Under the pieces are notes generated by a model. The model was not told where the DNA came from. It saw only the letters and a list, made by a program, of their open reading frames with translations, and ran no database searches. A DNA stretch of 8,629 bases. It comes from JBDRGX01 sp043817485 [NCBI: bacterium] (GTDB lineage: Bacteria; JBDRGX01). The stretch is from the NCBI GenBank assembly GCA_043817485.1, contig JBDRGX010000060.1, forward strand, positions 1 to 8,629, read 5' to 3'. Position numbers and translations under genes: made by a program. Within the stretch, counting starts at the first letter, position 1; each line of letters opens with the position of its first letter. Shown piece by piece: positions 1-5,244 of the stretch.

Positions 1-171
1 ATATTTTAAAACTGGTCTTTGTCTACAAAAGGAAAATCCTTTCATATTACCAGATCGTAAAACAAATTTCCATAAACAAGCTTCAGCTTTTGTCATGTTT
101 TTACGCAAAGTATTTGCAAAAGGCTGTAATTTTTTTTGATAGCCAAGGTTATTTATATTATTAGCTTTCAT
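1..171 (-). CDS. DUF559 endonuclease-like protein, N-terminal part (runs off left edge)
   Basis: An open frame starts at ATG 171-169 and is still open at base 1, giving 57 residues. It contains LRKNMTKAEACLWKFVLR (about residues 23-40) followed by GFSFCRQRPVLKY at the edge. This is the typical opening of DUF559 proteins, small relatives of Vsr/restriction-type endonucleases with a Leu-Arg-x-x-(M/L)-T-x-A-E-x-x-(L/F)-W signature and a later R-R/Q-Q motif. The catalytic part would lie outside the window, so activity cannot be judged. The ATG is preceded directly by a GC-rich hairpin (179-209 on the plus strand) whose last bases supply the only Shine-Dalgarno-like stretch (GGGGGTGG). Biological role is not established for most DUF559 proteins; many sit next to repeats or mobile DNA, as here. 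Confidence 0.75.
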   Translation of the reverse strand, partial: MKANNINNLGYQKKLQPFANTLRKNMTKAEACLWKFVLRSGNMKGFSFCRQRPVLKY

Positions 172-212
172 TCCACCCCCGTCCTGACGGACACCCCCGC
201 CAGCGGGGGATA
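168..212. repeat. Double GC-rich hairpin repeat (copy A)
   Basis: Two perfect hairpins stand side by side: CCGTC-CT-GACGG (179-190) and CCCCCGC-CA-GCGGGGG (194-209). In this AT-rich DNA they stand out strongly. The flanking words (ATTCCACCCC... and ...CCCCCGCCAG...GATATGAAA) recur in diverged form at 8338-8378, so this is a dispersed repeat. It sits exactly at the start of the DUF559-like gene on the minus strand. Confidence 0.75.
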
Positions 213-240
213 TGAAAAACCGACGACAAAGCCAACACAG

Positions 241-291
241 TTAGCAAAGCAATTCTAACCCCGAAAGGGGTGACTTATAACAAATTGCTAA
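241..291. repeat. REP-like hairpin repeat, CCCC-GAAA-GGGG core
   Basis: The core CCCCGAAAGGGG (259-270) is a 4-bp GC hairpin capped by a GAAA (GNRA-type) loop, followed by TGAC. It is enclosed by an outer inverted pair, TTAGCAA (241-247) and TTGCTAA (285-291). The same word (ACCCCGAAGGGGTGAC) occurs in the opposite orientation at 4895-4911, so it belongs to a family of short dispersed hairpins. Confidence 0.7.
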
Positions 292-447
292 TTTTTATAT
301 GCTTTTTATTTCCTTTAACTGGTGCTCTGGTGACTGGTGTTCTATTACCATTGAATTGTCAAAAACTATAATTTTCCATTTCCCATTTTCAATTGTTATT
401 TATGATTCCATTGGTAAAGGCGAACGCTGTGTCCGTATTGTTGTAAA
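292..447. other. Gene-free spacer with short tandem repeat
   Basis: No credible gene is seen here. The words ACTGGTGCTCT (318-328) and ACTGGTGTTCT (333-343) repeat with a 15-base period. The rest (about 360-410) is low-complexity, with repeated TTTCCATTT / CCCATTTTCAATTG words. It looks like decayed intergenic repeat DNA. Confidence 0.5.
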
Positions 448-497
448 GGGCAATTCATGAATTGCCCCCCCCCTACGAATTTTCAAAATCCAATTCT
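448..497. repeat. Dispersed hairpin repeat, intact copy (partner at 8453-8490)
   Basis: Bases 448-467 are a perfect 20-bp palindrome (GGGCAATTCA and its complement). They are followed by a run of nine C and then CTACGAATTTTC...CCAATTCT to 497. Bases 470-497 are an exact 28-base inverted match to 8453-8480. The right-hand copy continues into the same palindrome but breaks off after CAATTCATGA, so this copy shows the intact form of the element. Confidence 0.8.
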
Positions 498-626
498 CAT
501 AAAGATTATGCTTTCAGTTTCTTCAAGTATTAGTGTTTTTTTTCCTCTATATCTATTTTTACACTTACTAATCTCTTTTATTTCTTCAACTAATTTTTCT
601 TTCATAAACTTTAATCCCTGTACCAT
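483..626 (-). CDS. Small hypothetical ORF (47 aa), doubtful
   Basis: An ATG at 626-624 follows AGAGGGAAGG, which could act as a Shine-Dalgarno (AGAGGG about 6 bases away). The frame reads MVQGLKFMKEKLVEEIKEIS... to a TGA at 485-483. The product would be short and charged, with a heptad-like KLVEEIKEI stretch. The stop lies inside the dispersed repeat at 470-497, so the gene may have been cut by the repeat or may be only a remnant. I recognise no family. The opposite-strand frame over the same bases looks less protein-like. Confidence 0.25.
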   Translation of the reverse strand: MVQGLKFMKEKLVEEIKEISKCKNRYRGKKTLILEETESIIFMRIGF

Positions 627-722
627 AACCTTCCCTCTTACATAAACTATGGAATTTTATTTGACTTTGATGGGTTTTTTACAGAAGCAGAAGCATAATC
701 ATATTAAAAGCGGAAAATTAGA

Positions 723-1142
723 TTATTTATCTGAATTAAAAGGCATTTCTAATTGATAAATTACATATCGTAGTTTTTTAAATTTAAAAGCAACCTTGCT
801 ATCAAATAATTTTGAAACTTCTTCTAATACTCTAATAGATTCTTGTACTCTATGCAAGTTAGCATTAACTATTGCTTTTATATCTTGCCTTGTACCTTCT
901 GTTTTAGGAAAAAATAATTTTCCAACATCTTTATCAGAATTTCGAGATACTATTAATTTATCTTGAGGAATATTAAGTTCTTTTAAAAATTCATAAATAT
1001 TATGTCTTATTTTTTTTATTTTTTTTGTTAATTCTAAATTGTTTTTCAAAAAACGAGAAATATCTTCTAATACTCTTAAAGCTTCTTCAGATCTATTAAT
1101 ATTAGCATCTATAATTCTGTAAATACCAATAGGCAAATTCAT
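723..1142 (-). CDS. thiD2: Stand-alone ThiD2-type hydroxymethylpyrimidine phosphate kinase domain
   Basis: The 139-residue protein has two half-repeats typical of the ThiD2 domain: RIIDANINRSEEALRVLED (residues 9-27) and AIVNANLHRVQESIRVLEE (90-108). Between them lies SRNSDKDVGK (66-75), and KLRYVIYQLE lies near the end. ThiD2 is usually fused in front of ThiE (thiamin-phosphate synthase), which is why homologues are often labelled thiamine-phosphate pyrophosphorylase. Here the ThiE barrel is absent: the frame ends right after the ThiD2 domain. ThiD2 has been described as a monofunctional kinase that converts HMP-P to HMP-PP for cytoplasmic thiamin synthesis. The ATG follows AGAGG with a 5-base spacer, and that AGAGG overlaps the TAG of the upstream omptin-like gene 8 bases away, suggesting co-transcription and translational coupling. 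No TPP riboswitch and no clear terminator are visible nearby. Confidence 0.8.
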   Translation of the reverse strand: MNLPIGIYRIIDANINRSEEALRVLEDISRFLKNNLELTKKIKKIRHNIYEFLKELNIPQDKLIVSRNSDKDVGKLFFPKTEGTRQDIKAIVNANLHRVQESIRVLEEVSKLFDSKVAFKFKKLRYVIYQLEMPFNSDK

Positions 1143-1150
1143 AAATACCT

Positions 1151-2140
1151 CTAAAATTTCAATTCAATTAAAAACAAAATTGATTTTAATTGGCTAATTA
1201 TTTTATCATTAATTCCTTCTACCTTTAAACCAGTTTCATTTTCTGGACCTGCTGGATCATCTCCATACCATATTTGACTTTGTTTCCCAGTTGTATAAAT
1301 TTGTATAAATTCAAAACCAATTTTTGCAAATAAATTTTTTTTAATTATTGGAATAGTAATTTTTTTTACTAAATTTAATTCAGATAAAACAGTAGTTCCA
1401 TAAGTTTCACCTTCTGCTATTTTATTGCGAAGAATATGATCATCATGATCTACAATGGATGTAAAAGGAGAAAAAGCAATTTCTGCATTAATAAATAAAG
1501 GTAAAGATTTATCGTTATAAATATTAAATCCAAGATATGGAATATAATAAAAAATTTCATAATTTAAAACATTTGTATCCCAATATCCATCATAAAATAT
1601 TTTTTCTTTATTATCATTTATATACCAACCTTTTATTCCAAAAATTTTATAAGAAAAATTTTGATATTTATATCCCGCAATAGTTTCTAAGGTAAATTCT
1701 GATTTTGTTGAAAATACCATTCCACCTTTTATATTTAAAATTGAAGCATTTAATTTTGCATTTGATTCTGTATAACTAAATTTTATACGATCTTTTTCAT
1801 AAATATCACCCTTCCAATCAGAATCTTTCATAAATACTTTAGGATTAGTTGTATTTTTCCATATATCTAAACTAAAAAAATATGGTACTTTTTTAATAGT
1901 TTTTCTATTCCATTCTAATTTAATTCCTGACATATATACATCTAAAGGAAATTCTAATTCACTTTCTATTTTTTTTATAGAGTTATCAATATCAGAAAGA
2001 GTTAAAAAATCAATATGATAAGTTGTATATCCAAATAATTTTTTTTCTCCTATATTAAAAGAAAAAGAATTATTTTCTTTTGCTAAAGATACATGAAATA
2101 ACAAAACTAATAAAATTTTTATAATAATTATTTTTTTCAT
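1151..2140 (-). CDS. Omptin-like outer-membrane protease
   Basis: The 329-residue protein opens with a signal peptide (MKKIIIIKILLVLLFHVSLA, cut near residue 20). It then shows alternating hydrophobic/polar strands and ends in ...FLIELKF with a terminal Phe, as expected for an outer-membrane beta-barrel. The motif VFMKDSDWKG (102-111) matches the omptin MxDxDW motif, giving D106 and D108 as equivalents of OmpT D83/D85. VDHDDH (230-235) matches the second active-site loop, giving D233/H235 as equivalents of OmpT D210/H212. LNIKGG, AGYKYQNFSYKIFG and YIPYLGF resemble further omptin strands. All four catalytic residues are therefore present, and length fits the family. Omptins cleave surface-exposed peptides, often between basic residues; the substrate here is unknown. 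No strong Shine-Dalgarno precedes the ATG. The gene sits 39 bases after dut and 8 before thiD2. A non-proteolytic barrel is the alternative, made unlikely by the intact motifs. Confidence 0.85.
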   Translation of the reverse strand: MKKIIIIKILLVLLFHVSLAKENNSFSFNIGEKKLFGYTTYHIDFLTLSDIDNSIKKIESELEFPLDVYMSGIKLEWNRKTIKKVPYFFSLDIWKNTTNPKVFMKDSDWKGDIYEKDRIKFSYTESNAKLNASILNIKGGMVFSTKSEFTLETIAGYKYQNFSYKIFGIKGWYINDNKEKIFYDGYWDTNVLNYEIFYYIPYLGFNIYNDKSLPLFINAEIAFSPFTSIVDHDDHILRNKIAEGETYGTTVLSELNLVKKITIPIIKKNLFAKIGFEFIQIYTTGKQSQIWYGDDPAGPENETGLKVEGINDKIISQLKSILFLIELKF

Positions 2141-2179
2141 TTTGTTTTAATTTATTTCCATAATTTACTACAAAAACTT

Positions 2180-2713
2180 TTATTTTTCAATATTTTCATT
2201 TTTATATATTCCTTTGTAGCATTTTTTAACAGCATTTTCAAGTTGAAAAAATACAAGTTGAATTAATCGAGCATTTTTTTTTAAATTTAAACCACAAAAA
2301 TTATGAACTATTAATAAAGATTCGCTTCTTCCAGAATATCCAGAATCCCAAAGAGCTGTTTCTATACTTACTCCCATTCTAAGTAGACTTGAACGAGGTC
2401 GTGCTAATGCAAATAAATTATTAGGAATATTAAGAATTTCATTAAAAATTATTTTATAACATCCTTTTTTTAAATATAACCAATCATTTTGATCAAACTC
2501 TAATTTTTTTGTTTCTGATAAAACTCTTTCTTTAGAACTAAATTCTAAAAAACCAGCTGTTTCAAAACTCATTACTTGTTTAAGAGTTAATTCTATTCCA
2601 TTCGGCTGAATTTGTTCATCTAAAAAAATTGCTTCTGTTACCAAAGGAAATTCTGTTTGTAAATATTTAGAAAAATCTTGTGATGAAAGAATACAACTTA
2701 AATTTTTTTCCAA
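2180..2713 (-). CDS. dut: Archaeal-type dUTP pyrophosphatase (dUTPase / dCTP deaminase superfamily)
   Basis: The protein hydrolyses dUTP to dUMP and PPi, keeping uracil out of DNA and feeding dTMP synthesis. From the chosen start it has 177 residues. Recognisable blocks are QIQPNGIEL (35-43), a run ending NEILNIP, ARPRSSLLRMG (104-114, the phosphate-binding RSS motif), ETALWDSGYSGRSES (118-132, nucleotide-binding hairpin), KKNARLIQLVFF (145-156) and C-terminal YKGIYKNEN. This pattern (QPNGIELTL, AxxRPRSxL, ETAxWDxGYxGRSES) is that of dUTPases annotated in methanogenic archaea, not the classical bacterial Dut trimer nor E. coli Dcd. Start choice: the frame extends to a TTG at 2743, but that lies inside a dispersed repeat. 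An internal TTG at 2713-2711 has AAGAGGAG (plus 2719-2726) 5 bases upstream and is preferred. dCTP deaminase activity cannot be fully excluded by eye. Confidence 0.88.
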   Translation of the reverse strand: MEKNLSCILSSQDFSKYLQTEFPLVTEAIFLDEQIQPNGIELTLKQVMSFETAGFLEFSSKERVLSETKKLEFDQNDWLYLKKGCYKIIFNEILNIPNNLFALARPRSSLLRMGVSIETALWDSGYSGRSESLLIVHNFCGLNLKKNARLIQLVFFQLENAVKKCYKGIYKNENIEK

Positions 2714-2718
2714 AATTA

Positions 2719-2726
2719 CTCCTCTT
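2719..2726 (-). promoter_or_regulatory. Shine-Dalgarno that fixes the dut TTG start
   Basis: On the minus strand AAGAGGAG lies 5 bases before TTG 2713-2711. The longer frame from TTG 2743 would place this sequence inside the coding region and start within a repeat shared with 8161-8199. Confidence 0.65.
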
Positions 2727-2871
2727 TTTATACCAAGTTGCAATTAGAAATAAAATGTTACAAACTACCAAATTTAAAATCCAAATATTGAAACAGTTTT
2801 TGTTTCGAACATTTGTATTTTGGTCATTCGAATTTGTTTCGGATTTCGATATTCGAATTTCGTATTTTTAA
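2726..2871. repeat. Dispersed TTCGAA-rich repeat, copy 1 (upstream of dut)
   Basis: Bases 2726-2764 match 8161-8199 at 37 of 39 positions. The match continues more loosely through the words TGTTTCGAAC, GGTCATTCGAATTTGTTTCG, GATTTCGATATTCGAATTTC (2810-2868), which correspond to 8251-8312. The repeat is about 146 bases, rich in small TTCGAA-type palindromes, and lies between miaA and dut. The end nearest dut carries an extended -10 promoter motif. Confidence 0.75.
2727..2735 (-). promoter_or_regulatory. Candidate extended -10 promoter for dut
   Basis: Read on the minus strand the repeat end is TTGGTATAAAA, containing TGG-TATAAA. This fits an extended -10 (TGnTATAAT with one mismatch); no good -35 at 17 bases is seen. 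Transcription would begin near the AAGAGGAG, giving a very short leader before the TTG start. The same motif occurs in front of the membrane-protein gene at 8110. Confidence 0.4.
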
Positions 2872-2925
2872 TTATCTATTCCTTTAATTACAAATTAATT
2901 TTAATTGTTCTATTTTTATATATAT

Positions 2926-3843
2926 TTATTTTAACATTTCTTCTATTTTTTCTATTATTTCAAAATCATTAATATTGTCAATTTCTACCCATTTTATTTT
3001 TTTATCTTTTTTAAACCAAGTTAATTGTCTTTTGGCAAAAAGTTTTGTATTATGTTTTATTAAATCAATAGATTCTTCTAAATTATATATATTTTTCAAA
3101 TACCCTATAATTTCTTTATAACCTAATCCTTGTATGGAAACAAAATTTTCTAAATATTCCAATTCCATTAATTTTTTTACTTCATCTACTAAACCCTGTT
3201 CTATCATTTCATCTACTCTATTTTCTATTCTTTTATATAAATTTTCTTTTTTTCTTAAAAGCCCTATTAATTCAAATTCATAATTTGATTTATGATAATT
3301 TCCTTGCAATTGCCATTCTGAAATAGGTTTTTTAGAAATTTCATAAACTTCTAAAGCACGAATTATTCTATATAAATCATTTGGATGAATTTTAGAAGAT
3401 GCAATTGGATCTATTTCTTTAAGTTTTTGATATAAAAAATCTTGTCCATTTTTTTCTTTTTGATAAAGCAATTTTTTTCTTATTTCAAAATCAGCTGCAG
3501 GGCCAATAAATAAACCTTGTGTTAAAGCTTTTATATATAAACCTGTTCCTCCTTCTACTATAACAGATTTCTCCTTTTTTTCTATTTCTTCAATTTTTAT
3601 TTTTGCTTCTTTTTCAAATTGTGCAGCTGAATATTTTTGATTTGGCAAAATAATATCAATGAAATGATAAAAAACTTTTTCTTTTTGTTCTAAACTTGGC
3701 TTAGAAGTACCTATATCCATATATTTATAAACTTTCATAGAATCAGCAGAAATTATTTCAGCATTAAGTTTTTGAGCTAATTCAAAAGCAATTTGCGATT
3801 TTCCGACAGCAGTTTGACCAAGAATTACTAATATTTTTTTCAT
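2926..3843 (-). CDS. miaA: tRNA dimethylallyltransferase MiaA
   Basis: MiaA transfers the dimethylallyl group from DMAPP to N6 of A37 in tRNAs that read codons beginning with U, in the cytoplasm. The 305-residue length is standard. Motifs in order: P-loop GQTAVGKS (9-16), ISADSMKVYKYMDIGTSKP (31-49; most homologues have Q or R where K36 stands), VEGGTGLYI (96-104), then IQGLGYKEIIGYL and FAKRQLTWFKKDKKIKWVEID near the C-terminus, all family hallmarks. The ATG at 3843 starts only 8 bases after the U-tract of the terminator that closes the upstream porV-like gene. No Shine-Dalgarno is visible, so miaA expression may depend on read-through or an unseen promoter. Downstream, 180 bases of mostly repeat DNA separate it from dut. 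Confidence 0.97.
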   Translation of the reverse strand: MKKILVILGQTAVGKSQIAFELAQKLNAEIISADSMKVYKYMDIGTSKPSLEQKEKVFYHFIDIILPNQKYSAAQFEKEAKIKIEEIEKKEKSVIVEGGTGLYIKALTQGLFIGPAADFEIRKKLLYQKEKNGQDFLYQKLKEIDPIASSKIHPNDLYRIIRALEVYEISKKPISEWQLQGNYHKSNYEFELIGLLRKKENLYKRIENRVDEMIEQGLVDEVKKLMELEYLENFVSIQGLGYKEIIGYLKNIYNLEESIDLIKHNTKLFAKRQLTWFKKDKKIKWVEIDNINDFEIIEKIEEMLK

Positions 3844-3851
3844 AATATTTT

Positions 3852-3884
3852 AAAAAAATAACCACAAATTTTTTTTTGTGGTTA
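3852..3884 (-). terminator. Intrinsic terminator after the porV-like gene
   Basis: On the minus strand a 10-bp stem (TAACCACAAA with TTTGTGGTTA, plus 3859-3868 and 3875-3884) encloses a 6-base A loop and is followed by TTTTTTT (3858-3852). It lies about 19 bases after the porV-like stop codon and ends 8 bases before the miaA ATG. The stem is AT-rich with only moderate stability. Confidence 0.7.
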
Positions 3885-3903
3885 AAAATTGATCCTCAAT
3901 AAA

Positions 3904-4860
3904 TTAAAATTCAAAACCTAAAGAAAACCTATGTGTATTATTAAATAGTTTATAGCCAACAAAAGCATAATCTATATAAATATTTTTTTCTTCTATCCCA
4001 ATTCGTAATCCACCACCACAAGTCAAAGCATTCAAATCAGAATTTATTTTATATCCTAATCTTAATGCAACTAATTGATGAAACCAATATTCAGTTCCTA
4101 AATTTATTTTAAAATAATTATCTATTGGTTTAATAATATCTACTACTAAATTTAAACTATTTTTTTGTGTATTAAAAATTTTATAACTACAACCTAAAAT
4201 ATATTTTGTTGGAAGTATTTGTTTCCCTTCTATAAAATCACTCATTTGACCAATATTTTGAATTACTGCTGAAAGATTTATTTTATCTTGATATAAATCT
4301 TTATACAATATTCCTAAATCACAAGCTAATCCATTTGCTTTTTCTAAATCAATTTGTTGATAAAGATATTTTGTATTTAATCCAATTGAAAAGTTTGGAT
4401 TAAATGCTCTTGCATAAGCAAAACTAATAGCCATATCTTTAGCAGTATAAATACCACTATATTCTCCAGATGGATCTTCTAAAGTAGTTTTTAAAATATT
4501 CCCTGATGATAAATAAGTAAAACTTATTCCTACACTACTTTTTCCTTGTTCTAATGGTTCAGCATAACCAATAAATCCATATCTAATATCTTCTAACCAT
4601 TCATTATGCGTAAATGAAGCAAACCCTGATTTTAAATAAACTAATCCTGCTGAATTCCAATAAATAGAATTAACATCACTTACTACACTTGTAAATGCTT
4701 CTCCCATTGCAATAGATCTTGCACCTACTGGAAGTTTCAAAAAAGCCATGCCAGTAGTTCCAGCCTTAGGATGAATATCTTTAGAAATACTTAAATTAAT
4801 AAAAAATATAAATAATAAAAAACTAAATATTTTATTTTTTGTCATTTTTTTATTTGTCAT
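3904..4860 (-). CDS. PorV/PorQ-family (UPF0164) outer-membrane beta-barrel protein
   Basis: The 318-residue protein has a signal peptide (hydrophobic core IFSFLLFIFFINLSIS, about 11-26). The UPF0164/PorV-PorQ N-terminal signature follows: AGTTGMAFLKLPVGARSIAM (33-52), GEAFTSVVSDVNSIYWNSAG (53-72), then LVYLKSGFASFTHNEWLEDI. The remainder is amphipathic strands ending in SLGFEF with terminal Phe, as in outer-membrane barrels of the FadL-like superfamily. PorV and PorQ serve type IX secretion in Bacteroidota, but many phyla carry relatives of unknown role, and no other T9SS gene is visible, so function is not inferred. Two ATGs are possible (4860 and 4845). No Shine-Dalgarno precedes either, and a promoter (-35 GTGACA, 17 bases, -10 TATACA) places the transcript start within a few bases of the first, suggesting leaderless expression. 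A terminator follows the gene. Confidence 0.85.
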   Translation of the reverse strand: MTNKKMTKNKIFSFLLFIFFINLSISKDIHPKAGTTGMAFLKLPVGARSIAMGEAFTSVVSDVNSIYWNSAGLVYLKSGFASFTHNEWLEDIRYGFIGYAEPLEQGKSSVGISFTYLSSGNILKTTLEDPSGEYSGIYTAKDMAISFAYARAFNPNFSIGLNTKYLYQQIDLEKANGLACDLGILYKDLYQDKINLSAVIQNIGQMSDFIEGKQILPTKYILGCSYKIFNTQKNSLNLVVDIIKPIDNYFKINLGTEYWFHQLVALRLGYKINSDLNALTCGGGLRIGIEEKNIYIDYAFVGYKLFNNTHRFSLGFEF

Positions 4861-4870
4861 GGTTTTAAAA

Positions 4871-4899
4871 TGTATATATACCTTCTACAATAATGTCAC
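4871..4899 (-). promoter_or_regulatory. Promoter of the porV-like gene, -35 donated by a REP-like hairpin
   Basis: Minus strand: GTGACA (4899-4894; 5 of 6 with TTGACA), a 17-base spacer, then TATACA (4876-4871; 4 of 6 with TATAAT). Only 10 bases separate the -10 from the ATG. The GTGACA is the conserved tail of the ACCCCGAAGGGGTGAC repeat. Confidence 0.5.
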
Positions 4900-4911
4900 C
4901 CCTTCGGGGTT
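4895..4911. repeat. REP-like hairpin, CCCC-TTC-GGGG
   Basis: The bases GTCACCCCTTCGGGGTT form a 4-bp GC hairpin (4899-4902 with 4906-4909). It is the same repeat as 257-274 in opposite orientation, with a 3-base instead of 4-base loop. Confidence 0.7.
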
Positions 4912-4946
4912 TAATTGGTAATTATTTAATAATTGCTATAATAATA

Positions 4947-4964
4947 TCAGCCCTTCAGGCTTTA
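4947..4964. repeat. REP-like hairpin variant, AGCC...GGCT
   Basis: AGCC (4949-4952) pairs with GGCT (4958-4961) around CTTCA. Flanks (TTAAA on one side, TGATATTA on the other) parallel those of the 4895-4911 hairpin about 40 bases away, so the two look like a paired REP-like unit. Confidence 0.6.
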
Positions 4965-5176
4965 ATATATATAACGGCTTAACTTTATCCATAAATACAT
5001 CTACTTGCATAATTTTTTTTAAATTGTTCATCAACTATTTTTTTGCTGTGCTATATGATTATAAATATAGCATTTTTTCCCTAATTTATAAAATCATTTT
5101 TTGTTAGACTTTTTTTTGTATGTTTCCACTTATCCGTCTAATTCCTATTTTACCGTCCAACTTCTCGCTCTTGTAA
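4965..5176. other. Gene-poor spacer at the distal end of the cassette array
   Basis: No convincing gene is present; a 31-codon frame on the minus strand ending in the REP-like hairpin is too weak to call. A hairpin TGCTATAT...ATATAGCA (5049-5056 with 5065-5072) followed by TTTTTT could terminate plus-strand transcripts. R-box-like words occur (GTCCAAC 5155-5161, GTTAGAC 5103-5109, GCTTAAC 4977-4983), which may be decayed attC half-sites. Confidence 0.4.
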
Positions 5177-5234
5177 GTCTAACGACTGAGCTAAGTTGCA
5201 AGCCCGAAGCGAGTCATTCAGCGATTAGTTAGAT
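5177..5234 (-). other. Integron attC recombination site 1 (divergent)
   Basis: Read on the minus strand the site begins ATCTAAC (5234-5228, R'' consensus RYYYAAC) and ends GTTAGAC (5183-5177, R' consensus GTTRRRY). Inner arms containing CTGAA and its imperfect complement lie between, with a TTCGGG-centred loop; total 58 bp. It lies 10 bases after the stop of the PH-like gene, where an attC belongs. Inner arm pairing is imperfect, typical of natural attC sites, which conserve structure more than sequence. Confidence 0.75.
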
Positions 5235-5244
5235 GTTTATATGC

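Noticed and set aside
457-645. 62-codon plus-strand frame
   Set aside because: Starts inside the palindromic repeat, has skewed low-complexity composition (runs of F, S, L, I), no ribosome binding site, and the opposite strand reads better.
649-756. 36-codon plus-strand frame beginning MEFYLTLMGF
   Set aside because: No Shine-Dalgarno, runs into the 3' end of thiD2 on the other strand, no recognisable family.
2180-2743. dut start at the upstream TTG (2743)
   Set aside because: Those ten codons lie in the dispersed repeat and over the AAGAGGAG that serves the internal TTG.
2680-2871. 63-codon plus-strand frame
   Set aside because: Covers the complement of the dut start and the dispersed repeat; no ribosome binding site and composition of a repeat translation.
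3904-4860. Type IX secretion PorV proper
   Set aside because: Only the broad UPF0164/PorV-PorQ family is supported; no other T9SS component is in the window.
4956-5031. Minus-strand frame of 31 or 24 codons (…MDKVKPLYILKPEGLILL)
   Set aside because: Ends inside the REP-like hairpins and has no ribosome binding site; probably a by-product of the repeat.
5049-5078. Hairpin plus T-run as a confident plus-strand terminator
   Set aside because: AT-rich stem with little stability and no plus-strand gene upstream; mentioned only within the spacer entry.
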